From Alkalibacterium sp049389645 (GTDB lineage Bacteria; Bacillota; Bacilli; Lactobacillales; Carnobacteriaceae_A): a DNA stretch of 64,000 nucleotides. The stretch is from contig NZ_CP186540.1 of assembly GCF_049389645.1 (NCBI RefSeq), forward strand, positions 620,001 to 684,000. Direction: 5' to 3'. The stretch's first letter is position 1, and every line of letters begins with the position of its first letter. Shown piece by piece: positions 53,009 to 61,922 of this stretch. The notes below the pieces were generated by a model that had not been told where the DNA came from, ran no database searches, and worked only from the letters and a program-made list of their open reading frames with translations. The position numbers and the translations under genes are program-made.

Positions 53009-53788
53009 TCATTCCAACTCTGAATAATCTCTTACTTCATTAATTCCTTTCAAATAGCCACTGAGTAGATATTCAATCAATAATAAAGTGAATGGAAAAA
53101 AAGTGTTCGGAAGTAAATTCCGATCATCCAGTTTATGCTTATCGGTAATTTTGAAGTTCAAATCACTGTATTCACTTAAACGATTAGATGTTTCTTTTGT
53201 AAAGGAAACTGTATACACTCCTGCTTTTTTAGCAGTATGCATTTTGTCTAACACACCTTGCGTTTCTCCCGATTTGGAAATTGCCACAAAGGCACCGATA
53301 TTCTTCAGATTGTTTTCCAAAACACCGACTGAATCAAGTGAGGTTGCAATAATTACTTGCTTTCCCAAAAGTAATAACTTTTTATATAAATATTCTGCTG
53401 TGATTGCAGAAAAACCTGCTGCATAGATGAAAATAAACTTCCCATCTAAACACAGAACATTTTCAATAAACGCATCCATATCTTCAATTGAATTATGTTG
53501 CAAGACTAACGATCTTTCAAGATCAAAAAAGTCCGTTTCTTTTGTTTTATCACTATCATTCCCGGCATTGACTAGTGGTAAAAGATGGTAATACAAATCA
53601 ATAAATCCGGTATAGCCTAATTTTTTTGATAACCGAATGACACTAGCTGGGGACGTGTAATTATCTTTAGCGATTTGGCGCACGCCTTTTTGAAGCACAC
53701 AATCCATGTGTTCCAAAATGTAAGAAAGTAGTTGCTGATCTAACTCTGATAGCTCTTTGCCTTGTGTTAACTTAGCGATGTCGAACAC
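53009..53788 (-). CDS. glvR: MurR/RpiR-family regulator (GlvR-like)
   Basis: This 259-residue protein has an N-terminal RpiR helix-turn-helix (about 1-75, GVRQIAKDNYTSPASVIRLSKKLGYTGFIDL) and a C-terminal SIS sugar-phosphate-binding domain (about 100-240, IYAAGFSAITAEYLYKKLL; ISKSGETQGVLD). B. subtilis GlvR, of the same family and size, activates the glv operon. Here the gene is upstream of glvC on the same strand, separated by a terminator, so it has its own promoter. The start codon is GTG at 53788, with AAGGAG 9 nt upstream; a nearby ATG is out of frame. Confidence 0.87.
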   Translation of the reverse strand: MFDIAKLTQGKELSELDQQLLSYILEHMDCVLQKGVRQIAKDNYTSPASVIRLSKKLGYTGFIDLYYHLLPLVNAGNDSDKTKETDFFDLERSLVLQHNSIEDMDAFIENVLCLDGKFIFIYAAGFSAITAEYLYKKLLLLGKQVIIATSLDSVGVLENNLKNIGAFVAISKSGETQGVLDKMHTAKKAGVYTVSFTKETSNRLSEYSDLNFKITDKHKLDDRNLLPNTFFPFTLLLIEYLLSGYLKGINEVRDYSELE

Positions 53789-53977
53789 ATTTATCTTCTC
53801 CTTAATTCATTCTCATCATCAGTATAACTAAAATTCTGAAGAATAAAAGAGCTATCTCTAATATTATTAAGAACAGATAGAACTATTTTTCCGTCTTTTC
53901 AAATAAATTTGCCTCAATCCACGATGAAGCCTGCGTTGAAATTTAACCACACTTTATTACTCATGCCCGGTGCACAC

Positions 53978-54018
53978 AAAAAAGAGGAACTTAAACAGTG
54001 TTTAAGTTCCTCTTTTTT
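53978..54018 (-). terminator. Terminator of the CUT1 sugar ABC operon
   Basis: The long perfect arms AAAAAAGAGGAACTTAAA and complement with a CAGTG loop are followed by T6 on the minus strand. Confidence 0.93.
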
Positions 54019-54049
54019 ATAATAAAATCCTGGTTCACACTTTACAATA

Positions 54050-54898
54050 TTACTGTTTAATACTACCCGCGGTGACCCCACCGATAATGTAACGAGATAA
54101 GAATGCATAAAGAAAGAGTAATGGTACAACGGAGAGCGTGATACCCATGTACATAGCTCCGAATTCAGTTCTGTATCCATCTGTTGTCAGTAATTGAACT
54201 AACATAGGTAACGTGTACATTGACCGTTCATTAATCAGAATCAATGGTAATAGGAAGTTGTTCCATGATGTAATGAATGAAAAAATAGCCATTGTTGCCA
54301 AAGCCGGACGCATCAACGGCAATATGATCGCATGGAAGATGAATATTTCGCTCGCTCCATCAACACGTGCTGAGTCTACTAACGCCGGATGATAAATGGT
54401 TTCCAGATATTGTTTCATAAAGAAAACTGTCGGCGCACTAGCTACAGAAGGCAAAATCAAAGGAATATAGTTATTTAATAAGCCTAAGTTAGCCATGAAT
54501 CTATAAAAACCAATGATACTTACCTGTGTAGGGATCATGATTAATAGGAGAATGATTCCCCAGATAAACTTTTTACCTTTAAAATCGTAAACAATGAAAG
54601 AATAGGCTGTCAGCGATGAGAAATACAAGGTTAAAACAGTTGCACTTGCCGCGATAAAGAACGAGTTTCCATACCCCTGGAATATGTTGAAGCCCTGGTC
54701 TCTTAAATGAGTCCAGTTAGCCCAAGCTGAGTCCCTTGGTATAAGAGAGAGTCCCTGTTGAATTTCAGGAGCTGATCGCGTTGAATTAACAATAACGATC
54801 CAAAAAGGTACTATACTCAACAGCGTCAAAAGAGCAAAGAATACATATATCAAAGTTCGCTGCAGTTTTAATTTTTTTTGATTATCTTCTTCGTACAT
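54050..54898 (-). CDS. Sugar ABC transporter permease, MalG type
   Basis: This 282-residue CUT1 permease has six membrane helices. The EAA loop that contacts the ATPase is DSARVDGASEIFIFHAIILP, and the typical MalG ending SRYIIGGVTAGSIKQ is present. It lies 3 bp behind the MalF-type partner gene. No ATPase gene lies in the operon, so a shared MsmX/MsmK-type ATPase encoded elsewhere must power it. The XylR-like operator before the operon points to xylo-oligosaccharides. Confidence 0.9.
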   Translation of the reverse strand: MYEEDNQKKLKLQRTLIYVFFALLTLLSIVPFWIVIVNSTRSAPEIQQGLSLIPRDSAWANWTHLRDQGFNIFQGYGNSFFIAASATVLTLYFSSLTAYSFIVYDFKGKKFIWGIILLLIMIPTQVSIIGFYRFMANLGLLNNYIPLILPSVASAPTVFFMKQYLETIYHPALVDSARVDGASEIFIFHAIILPLMRPALATMAIFSFITSWNNFLLPLILINERSMYTLPMLVQLLTTDGYRTEFGAMYMGITLSVVPLLFLYAFLSRYIIGGVTAGSIKQ

Positions 54899-54901
54899 AT
54901 T

Positions 54902-55894
54902 CTATTTCACTCCTTTCACTGTTTTCTTAAGCTTTTTGTCTCGGAAACTGTTAAAGATGATCAGGCTCAAAATCGATGTCATGATCAGAAGAAAAACTGA
55001 CGCTGTTGAAGCCACGTTCAAGTTTCTTCCGCCTTGGAAAGCTTGTTTGTAAATAAAGATCATCATAGTTTCAACTGATTGAGCTGGTCCTCCACCTGTT
55101 AACAGATAAGGAATATCAAATATTTGAAGACCACCAATAAGAGATGTAACCAATACATACAATGTAATAGGTTTCATTAACGGCATAGTGATTTTTGTAA
55201 ATGACTGCCAGTCTGTCGCACCATCTACTCGTGCCGCGTCAAACAGATTCTCATCAATTCCTAAAATACCTGCCTGAAGGACGATCGTCGTTTGTCCATA
55301 CCACATCCAGAATTGAATGAATGATACAATTAAACGCGTAGCTAAAACACTTCTAAAAAAGTCTACAGGTGAACTGATCAATCCCCAATCCAGCATGATC
55401 AAGTTTAATGGCCCGCGTGGGTAGCTGAATAAAGAGCTGAATATCAGCGCTACCGAGGCAGCCGTTATGATATTTGGAAGATAAAACATACTTTTGAAAA
55501 ACCCAGTCGCCTTTAAATTCATTCGTCTGTTCGTAAACCAATAAGCCAGTATGAAGGCTAGTATGATCTGCGGGAAAAAGTTGACTAACCACAGAATCAT
55601 CGTGTTAAACACCGAATTTCTGAATAATTGGTTATTATAAAGTCTCTCAAAATTCTGGAACCCAACAAAATTCGCTTCAGTTGCCCAACCCGCTAAATCG
55701 GTAAAGGATAAGTAAATCGTATAGAACATCGGATAAAAGTTAAAGATTAGGAAAAACAGAAAAAATGGTGTGACAAAAATGTATCCCCATTTGTTATGAT
55801 TTTTTCGTTTAGCCAGATGTTTCGGTCGCTTAGCATCTGCTTTGCTCCCGGTTGAAGTGGTCGATGATGTCGCCATAATAACTCCCCTTTCCAT
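54902..55894 (-). CDS. Sugar ABC transporter permease, MalF type
   Basis: This 330-residue CUT1 permease has a basic N-terminal tail (about 1-35) and six membrane helices. The EAA loop is DAARVDGATDWQSFTKITMP. It is the middle gene of the binding-protein/permease/permease operon. I keep the start at 55894, although an ATG at residue 7 (MATSSTT) is equally possible. The upstream gap holds a long hairpin that may set its level below that of the binding protein. Confidence 0.9.
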   Translation of the reverse strand: MERGVIMATSSTTSTGSKADAKRPKHLAKRKNHNKWGYIFVTPFFLFFLIFNFYPMFYTIYLSFTDLAGWATEANFVGFQNFERLYNNQLFRNSVFNTMILWLVNFFPQIILAFILAYWFTNRRMNLKATGFFKSMFYLPNIITAASVALIFSSLFSYPRGPLNLIMLDWGLISSPVDFFRSVLATRLIVSFIQFWMWYGQTTIVLQAGILGIDENLFDAARVDGATDWQSFTKITMPLMKPITLYVLVTSLIGGLQIFDIPYLLTGGGPAQSVETMMIFIYKQAFQGGRNLNVASTASVFLLIMTSILSLIIFNSFRDKKLKKTVKGVK

Positions 55895-55902
55895 GCAGTG
55901 GA

Positions 55903-55946
55903 GAAAGTGCAGTGGACACTTCTCAGAAGCGTCCAGCTACACTTTC
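55903..55946 (-). other. Intercistronic hairpin between binding-protein and permease genes
   Basis: The arms GAAAGTG...TGGAC.CTTCT and AGAAG.GTCCA...CACTTTC form a long, bulged hairpin without a T run. Such structures commonly protect the upstream binding-protein mRNA from decay. Confidence 0.6.
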
Positions 55947-55971
55947 CTTGTACTACACTTTTATACTAATA

Positions 55972-57327
55972 TTAATCTACTTGAAGATTTGGATATAAGT
56001 TTTGTACCTCTAACTTAAAGGCTTCAATCGCTTCTTCTTGAGTCACTTCACCTTTAGAATATGGTGTTAAAGCTAAATCTTCAAATGCACCAGCGATACC
56101 TTGGTCAAATTCTGTAATAATAGATCCATCAATACTTGTAATTCCTTCAGCAAAAGCATCGTAGTGGTTTTGTCCACCTAAGAATTCTTCTTCATAGTCT
56201 CCACGAACTGCTTCAACTACATTTTCATTAGATACGACGTCGCCTGTATCCTCTGCCCAGCTAGTCATGAAGTCTTCACTTGTCGTCAAGTATTCAATCA
56301 TGTGAGCTGCTTCATCCTGCATGTCTGATGTTTGAGTTGTACCGATCCATGTTCCTCCACGGAAGTAGGCGGTAGGACCCGTTACCATGCGCCAGTTACC
56401 AGCAGTTTCATCACCATTGGGTTTTAACCAGAAGTGCATGCCCCATGTAGGTAGACTGTATCCCATTACTTCATCACCATTCATGGCAGCAAAGTATTCT
56501 TCTCCTTGAGGGTCAGCATCCATCATCAATCCTTCATCAACCATTATTTTTGCTGTTTCCATCAGTTCGTATATCTGATCATCAATGATTAATTGATCAT
56601 CTTCAACCCAGCCCTGATCCCTTGACATAAAGTAAGGGTGGCTCAAGTCAGCGCGTCCAGATACCATGTAAACAGATCCATCTGTTGCGTCTCTCAGTTC
56701 ACGGGCAGTATCTAAAAACCCATCCCAGTTACTGATAGCTTCCTGCATATCTTCAGGTGATTCAACACCTAAGTATTCACTAGCCAAATCTTGGCGATAG
56801 AAGAACGCACCTGGTGTTGTTTGCCACGAGTTCATTACGAATGTGCCATCTTCTTGAGTGCCGATATCTCTAACATAATCAAAAGTGTTTTCTGCACCTT
56901 CCATTAAACCGTCATATTGACTTAAGTCAACTAGCATACCGGATTCAACGTATTTTTTAACAAAAGCTTGTTCTGCGAAAATAACATCAGGTGCACTATC
57001 TGATCCAAAAACAGGGTCTAATTGTGTTTCGAACTCTTCAGTAGGAACGATAGAAATATTAATTTCATAGTCTAAGTCAGGGAATTCCTCCAAGTAATAA
57101 TCATTTATCATCGTCTCAGCTTCATCTGTAAATGTCCAAACGTCTAAGACACCTTCTCCACCTGTCGTAGGCGCTTCGAATTCTTCTCCGTCTTCAGTTT
57201 CAACAACTTCCTCATCTGTCGAACCTTCATCGGTTGCGCCTTCATCGGTCGTGTCTCCATTACCACATGCTGCCAAAGTTAACGCTGACATTGCCGCTAA
57301 ACTTAAAAACCATTTTTTATTTAACAT
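55972..57327 (-). CDS. CUT1 sugar ABC transporter substrate-binding lipoprotein
   Basis: This 451-residue lipoprotein has the signal ending LTLAAC (lipidated Cys21). A very acidic Thr/Asp/Glu linker (about 25-55) tethers it. The solute-binding domain (family 1) covers the rest, with VLDVWTFTDEAETMINDYY at its start and APDVIFAEQAFVKKYV and YSLPTWGMHFWLKP further on. It delivers an oligosaccharide to the two permeases. A near-perfect XylR-type operator lies upstream, next to a decayed xylanase gene and an esterase gene, so xylo-oligosaccharides are the likely ligand (inference). Confidence 0.9.
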   Translation of the reverse strand: MLNKKWFLSLAAMSALTLAACGNGDTTDEGATDEGSTDEEVVETEDGEEFEAPTTGGEGVLDVWTFTDEAETMINDYYLEEFPDLDYEINISIVPTEEFETQLDPVFGSDSAPDVIFAEQAFVKKYVESGMLVDLSQYDGLMEGAENTFDYVRDIGTQEDGTFVMNSWQTTPGAFFYRQDLASEYLGVESPEDMQEAISNWDGFLDTARELRDATDGSVYMVSGRADLSHPYFMSRDQGWVEDDQLIIDDQIYELMETAKIMVDEGLMMDADPQGEEYFAAMNGDEVMGYSLPTWGMHFWLKPNGDETAGNWRMVTGPTAYFRGGTWIGTTQTSDMQDEAAHMIEYLTTSEDFMTSWAEDTGDVVSNENVVEAVRGDYEEEFLGGQNHYDAFAEGITSIDGSIITEFDQGIAGAFEDLALTPYSKGEVTQEEAIEAFKLEVQNLYPNLQVD

Positions 57328-57490
57328 TTATATCCCTCCAAGATTAGTTTTACTTACCATTATTAAGTACTAAGCCCCTGTTTTTTTTCGATAGTACTCC
57401 TCCTTTGTTTGTATCAACTCTTTCTAGTTTGTTTATTTCAATATAAGTTAAACCGATATGAGATCAATAATTTAATAGAAAGAGCCAGAT

Positions 57491-57504
57491 ATAGAGCGTT
57501 TACA
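57491..57504. promoter_or_regulatory. Second cre-like site in the transporter leader
   Basis: ATAGAGCGTTTACA matches the cre consensus at 12 of 14 positions. It lies downstream of the promoter, where CcpA could act as a roadblock. Confidence 0.4.
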
Positions 57505-57523
57505 TTTATGCTGAAAAAATAGA

Positions 57524-57548
57524 TTAGTTTGTTTGTCTCACAAACTAA
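57524..57548. promoter_or_regulatory. XylR-type operator
   Basis: Perfect 9-bp arms TTAGTTTGT and ACAAACTAA flank a 7-bp centre. The arms and the spacing match the xylose repressor (XylR, ROK family) operator known from Bacillus xyl operons. It lies about 16 bp downstream of the -10 box of the transporter promoter, suited to repression. xylR itself is not in the window. Confidence 0.82.
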
Positions 57549-57559
57549 TAACGTTTACA
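57546..57559. promoter_or_regulatory. cre site next to the XylR operator
   Basis: TAATAACGTTTACA matches the CcpA consensus at 13 of 14 positions and overlaps the end of the XylR operator. It indicates carbon catabolite repression of the transporter. Confidence 0.62.
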
Positions 57560-57564
57560 TGTAC

Positions 57565-57593
57565 ATAATACCGTTCTATTTATTAAAAAGCAA
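57565..57593 (-). promoter_or_regulatory. Promoter of the xylo-oligosaccharide transporter operon
   Basis: On the minus strand, -35 TTGCTT, a 17-bp spacer and -10 TATTAT are followed directly by the cre and XylR sites. Confidence 0.65.
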
Positions 57594-57709
57594 CAGATTT
57601 TTCAACATTTGTTTCATCATATGACACTTTTCGGCTAGTTAATTACTAAAGATTACAAAACAATACTTTTGTAATACTATTTGTATGAAATTCATTACTC
57701 TAAACCAAT

Positions 57710-57741
57710 AAAAAAAGAGAGGAAAATCTCCTCTCTTTTTT
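57710..57741. terminator. Terminator after the xylanase pseudogene
   Basis: The stem AAAGAGAGGA/TCCTCTCTTT with an AAA loop has T runs on both strands. Confidence 0.9.
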
Positions 57742-60022
57742 TATTTCTTCTGTTTAATTACAGAGAAAATTCCAACTAAAACAAGATTAGCAGTTACTCC
57801 TCCAATTAACCATGTACTGATTGGCTTTTCATTTTCTCCACTGTCAATGTCAGATTCTATATTTGACACATCCTCTCCAACTAATTCTAATTCGCCAAAG
57901 ACTGACGTGTTTTGATAGCCTTGCCCAGTTAAATCATTCCACAATGCAATACTTTCCCGGTTTCCAGAATTCGCATCATTTATCTGTAGATCGAACCCGA
58001 TTTCCTGTCCAGGTTCTGGTTCAATGGTTACCCAAGGAATGGCTAGCTGAACTGTATAGCCAGTGTCGGTTTCATGGACACTAAATTCTGTGTCTATCTC
58101 ATTTGTCATTTCTCCAAACGATTCCTTACCGGATGCATTCACTCGGTACTGACCATCACCTTCCTGATAGTTTGTTGAATCGTCCAGGGATGTATTGATA
58201 AACACTTCAACCAAATCCTGCTCCACGGTAAATCGCTCGAAACATCAATCGTATTATCTTTTACTTCTATACGTACATAGAGATTGTCTTGATTCCATAA
58301 GACATGACCTGTTCCTGAAGCCCCTTGCCAAGCCATCTGGTAGCGATTAATCTTTATTCTAACAGCTTCATTCCATATGGGATCATCCTCTTCCGATAAA
58401 GAAGGCGTCCCGTATGTTGCTTTCCCACGAAGTTTATCCACTCCAGTTTTTTTCCCATATTCAGCTATAAAACCTTCCGGATCTATCATAGCGTCACAAG
58501 CCTTTTTAGCCTTTAAATTCCCGTCAAACAATAATGGACTGCGATCTGAGCTCCAGCTTGTCGCGTCATTTAATCCCAAAAATGTGACACGGGAAATACT
58601 TTTTGAATGTTCTTTATAAAGTTGAAAAAGTTCCGCATATATCAATGCCTGACTTATTTCTTCATCTTCACTCAATTCGCCAGGAGAGCCTGCTGTGATG
58701 TCTAGCTCTGTCACACCAATTTCTACCCCTAATTCCACAAACCGCTCGATCAATCGACGAACGTTGTCTACACTCGTACCAATATTGTAATGACCCTGCA
58801 TCCCGATACCGTCGATGAGTAACTTTCCGGGATTCTCTTCCGCGTAATTATCGTTGATTTCTTTTACCATATTGTAAATCGCCGTGGCTTTATCCTGATT
58901 ATCGTCGTTATAATCATTGTAATATAATTTCACATCATGCCAGCCGTTTGCGTGCAGTACTTCTCTGGCTTTTGTATAAGCCAGATCCAAGTAATCATCT
59001 CCAATGGCCTCATACCATCCTGATCGGCGCATTTCAGGATCCATCGGATTATCGTTCATCGCTTCATTGACGACTTCCCAGGCAATCACATCATCACCGT
59101 AGTGTAAGATTGTTTCTTCATTATGTCTTTCCATATTTGCCAGAGCTTCATCTTTGGACAATAATTCTCCGTCTTCTGTATGTAACCATTCTGGTTACTG
59201 CTGATGCCAGACAAGTACGTGTCCATGGAGCAAGAACCCTTCTTCTTTAATTTTATCTACTAAATTCTACTGATCCTCAAAATCAAATTCCTTACTTGAT
59301 CCATAAGCGTTTCCCGGTTTCATGGCATTCTCGGCTGTGACCAGGTCGTGATGATGTTTCAATAAATCCAGTCGCTGCCCTTCCATCTCCGCGATCGATA
59401 CTGCATTTCCTATTAGAAAATGGTCCGCATAAACATCTTTGATTGGCTGAAGTTCTCTCTGGGCGTTAACGTCGTGTTCTAATTCTGATGACTCCATACT
59501 GAAATCATCTATCAAAAACGAAATAGTCGGATTATTTACACTTTCACATATACACTAATAAAGTCGTCTCCCTTACTATCATATCTAAATGTCCCTTCCA
59601 GATGGACCCACTCATTTGATGAAATTGATTGTGTATCAATAATTTGATAACTGGCGCTGTCCCCTTCACCAATTTGTGTAGAAAGCTGCAAATCATCCAC
59701 GGTTTTATCCACGAGTTTTACCCAAATTGAATAGAGATACTCTTTAGTCAGATCAATTTGTTCTTCTACCCTGATATAAGGACCATTCAAAGCTTCTTCT
59801 CGGTCTTTTACTAACAATGAATGGTTACCCGACTTGGCTTCTATTTCAGTACGAGATATCGTTTCATTATCTCCTCTAGAAAAAAACACATCAGATTCTT
59901 CCTCAAAATCAATATCAATTATTTTTTGATTATCTGCCCCAACCTCAGAAACTCCTATACGTTACATGCATTATAACTAATACCAGTAATCCAACTAAAC
60001 TTTTTTGAATTTTATCTAACAT
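57741..60022 (-). pseudogene. Decayed GH10 endo-1,4-beta-xylanase gene (secreted, membrane-anchored)
   Basis: The pieces of one gene lie in order. A signal peptide starts at ATG 60022 and hits a stop at 59947-59945 through a frameshift. A carbohydrate-binding-module-like region follows (to 59536, then a frameshift by loss of one G). The GH10 domain begins near 59515 (IKDVYADHFLIGNAVS) and is interrupted by TAG at 59269-59267 and TAA at 59197-59195 in the same frame. It continues to about 58230, where loss of one G shifts into a CBM9-like region and a C-terminal membrane anchor (WLIGGVTANLVLVGIFSVIK plus KQKK). Both catalytic Glu are retained: WEVVNEA (59065-59063) and GVTELDIT (58708-58706). 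Decay therefore looks recent. The single-G losses could be sequencing errors, but the two nonsense codons argue against an intact gene. Confidence 0.88.
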
Positions 60023-60041
60023 GGCATCCCTCCATTTCATA

Positions 60042-60055
60042 TAATACCGCTTACA
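60042..60055. promoter_or_regulatory. cre site upstream of the xylanase pseudogene
   Basis: TAATACCGCTTACA matches the cre consensus at 13 of 14 positions and lies about 20 bp before the old start codon. It is a remnant of catabolite control of the xylanase. Confidence 0.55.
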
Positions 60056-60132
60056 TTTTGCTTTTCATCTTACACGAGTTCAAATTTTTTTCAATGATTA
60101 ATTTAAAATTTAAACAAACTTGATTTTTGGGC

Positions 60133-60167
60133 AAAAAAAAGTGCGGACAGTTTGGCTTGTCCGCACT
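60133..60167 (-). terminator. Terminator downstream of the esterase gene
   Basis: The 10-bp perfect stem AGTGCGGACA/TGTCCGCACT has an 8-nt loop, followed by T8 on the minus strand. Confidence 0.9.
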
Positions 60168-60320
60168 AACGCAACCTACATTGTAGGCGAGATCTCGCGT
60201 TCACAGCGTTCGATCTCCAATACCAACTTCCCGTTGTGATGATTTAACATCTGTATCGTGCATGAAGTTTCCACAAAAAGTGGAAACATTCGACTCATCG
60301 CATAAAGATAATATTAGCAT
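60168..60320. other. Structured intergenic segment before the terminator
   Basis: It holds a CCTACA/TGTAGG hairpin, the perfect palindrome GCGAGATCTCGC (about 60188-60199), a GAACGC/GCGTTC-type pairing and a hairpin GTTTCCAC-AAAAA-GTGGAAAC (about 60269-60289). The base composition is more GC-rich than its surroundings. No gene is recognised. It could be a small RNA ending in the terminator, or a repeat element. Confidence 0.4.
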
Positions 60321-60333
60321 ACATCTGATTACT

Positions 60334-60981
60334 TTACAATATCTTTTTTTCAATAATAGTACTGATCCATGACTTAGCTATGAATCCGTGCCCCGCAACT
60401 GTCGGATGAACCCCATCTTCACCCGTATAATAACTAAATCCATTTTTAATTCCCTGGGCATTAAGCAGTCCATCAAGTGGAATCAATTCCGCTTGATATT
60501 CTTTCGCCATTTTCCTAACGATCTGAATCCGTTCGTCTAAATCTTTTCGCCAGTTAATGCGGTCTTTGGGGTAAGGAAGAACAAAAGGTTCCACCAATAT
60601 GACACGAGCGTCGGTACGTTGTAGAAGAGATTTGAGCAAAAAGCGATAGTCCGTTTCAAATTTTTCCAGTTCTGCTTCAGACGCTATGTGATTACTCTCT
60701 AGATTTCTCCACGTATCATTGATACCAACGAGCAAGGTCACGATATCTGGATTCAAATCTAAACAATCTTCTTCCCATCTATTTTTCACATCACTCAGTT
60801 TGTCTCCGCCGATACCTCTGTTCAAAATCGTCAATCTTTTCTCTGGAAATAGCGTTTGAAGATAAGCAGAAATCAATAACGGAAAGCCCTGTCCAAGATC
60901 AGTCGAATCGAGTCTATCTCGACCTGCATCCGTAATGCTGTCTCCGATAAATAAAAGAGTATCATCATTCATTATTTTCAT
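60334..60981 (-). CDS. SGNH/GDSL esterase, acetylxylan-esterase-like
   Basis: This 215-residue cytoplasmic hydrolase shows the four SGNH blocks: Ser15 in FIGDSITD, Gly59 in NRGIGGDK, Asn88 in GINDTW, and Asp189/His192 in DGVHPT. Its layout and motif wording resemble intracellular acetylxylan esterases such as Geobacillus Axe2 (from memory). No signal peptide is present. Together with the XylR-controlled transporter and the xylanase remnant, removing acetyl groups from imported xylo-oligosaccharides is a plausible role. It lies 11 bp behind the ROK kinase gene, so they share a transcript. Confidence 0.85.
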   Translation of the reverse strand: MKIMNDDTLLFIGDSITDAGRDRLDSTDLGQGFPLLISAYLQTLFPEKRLTILNRGIGGDKLSDVKNRWEEDCLDLNPDIVTLLVGINDTWRNLESNHIASEAELEKFETDYRFLLKSLLQRTDARVILVEPFVLPYPKDRINWRKDLDERIQIVRKMAKEYQAELIPLDGLLNAQGIKNGFSYYTGEDGVHPTVAGHGFIAKSWISTIIEKKIL

Positions 60982-60992
60982 TCAAATTCTCC

Positions 60993-61883
60993 TTAATCAG
61001 TTATTAACGGAACATTTTTTTGTAAATAATTAAATACAGCACCGATTAAATTTGCATCATTTCTAAATGTACACAAATCTAACTCCGGAATGAATGTATT
61101 GTAATTAATGCGCTTTATTAATTGTTTATACTCAGTATTAAGACGATCAATGAGCCCCTCCAGATTAGACACACCACCGCCGATAATGATTTTTTCGGGA
61201 TCAAATGCATGGGCAATGTTATACAGACCCATGGTCAGATATGAATAGAACGTATCAACTTCTTCTTTGGCTAGCATATCCCCTTCTTTGGCTAACTCAA
61301 AAACGCGTTTTCCGTCAATTTCATCATAAGATAACCCTTTTCGATCAGCATAGCGTTCGGCCATTCCAACGGCTGTACCTAATTCGCTAAAGCTCTGCGT
61401 TTCGTTAAGCAACATAAACCCGAATTCTCCACCAGACAAGTGCGGTCCGTGATGCACTTGTTTATTGAGGATAACCGCTCCACCTACGCCAGATCCTATG
61501 ACAACAAAAAGAACCGTATCGTTATCTTTTGCTGAACCTTTCCACACTTCCGCAAGTGCCGCACTGTTCGCATCATTTTCAAATGATACAGGCAAGTCGA
61601 AAGCCTCTTCGAGTTCATCATAAATAGGGAAAAAGTGCAGATACTTGATTGCACTTACGCCTTCTATTTGCCTAGCTTCTTGGTTCACTGCACCCGGAGC
61701 TGAAAAGGCAACGCCTTCCAAGTTGAAGTTCTGCTCTACTCTCTCTTTGACAGCTATTAAGTGTTCCTTCATTTTTTCCCAAGTCTTAGGTGTTATAAAT
61801 TTATCTTTTTCGATCAACTGCTGTTCGTTCCATATACCGTATTTAACGGCTGAGCCCCCAATATCAAATGCTAAAATCGCCAT
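60993..61883 (-). CDS. ROK-family sugar kinase (BglK-like)
   Basis: This 296-residue kinase has the ROK phosphate loop AFDIGGSAVKYG, the catalytic Asp in FENDANSAALAE and the second ATP motif VIGSGVGGAV. There is no N-terminal helix-turn-helix, so it is a kinase and not the XylR repressor. The usual cysteine-rich zinc motif of glucokinases is absent (LSGGEFGFMLLN instead), as in beta-glucoside kinase-like ROK proteins. I start at ATG 61883 behind GGAGG; an upstream ATG at 61913 is less likely. It is co-transcribed with the esterase. The substrate is unknown. Confidence 0.88.
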   Translation of the reverse strand: MAILAFDIGGSAVKYGIWNEQQLIEKDKFITPKTWEKMKEHLIAVKERVEQNFNLEGVAFSAPGAVNQEARQIEGVSAIKYLHFFPIYDELEEAFDLPVSFENDANSAALAEVWKGSAKDNDTVLFVVIGSGVGGAVILNKQVHHGPHLSGGEFGFMLLNETQSFSELGTAVGMAERYADRKGLSYDEIDGKRVFELAKEGDMLAKEEVDTFYSYLTMGLYNIAHAFDPEKIIIGGGVSNLEGLIDRLNTEYKQLIKRINYNTFIPELDLCTFRNDANLIGAVFNYLQKNVPLITD

Positions 61884-61922
61884 GCGTTTTCCTCCAACTT
61901 TCCAAAGAATCACTAAATAGCT

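Larger units (their letters stand above)
57328..57709. other. Regulatory region of the xylo-oligosaccharide transporter operon
   Basis: This gene-free stretch holds a promoter, a XylR-type operator and two cre-like sites, and a further XylR half-site-like TAGTTTGTTTAT near 57425-57436. I see no small gene in it. Confidence 0.7.

Noticed and set aside
59195..59269. In-frame TAG and TAA in the xylanase as possible stop-codon recoding
   Set aside because: The same gene also has frameshifts, other genes use TAA, TGA and TAG normally as ends, and RF1 (prfA) is intact, so simple decay is the better explanation.
60993..61883. ROK protein as the XylR repressor for the nearby operator
   Set aside because: It begins directly with the kinase phosphate loop and has no helix-turn-helix domain.
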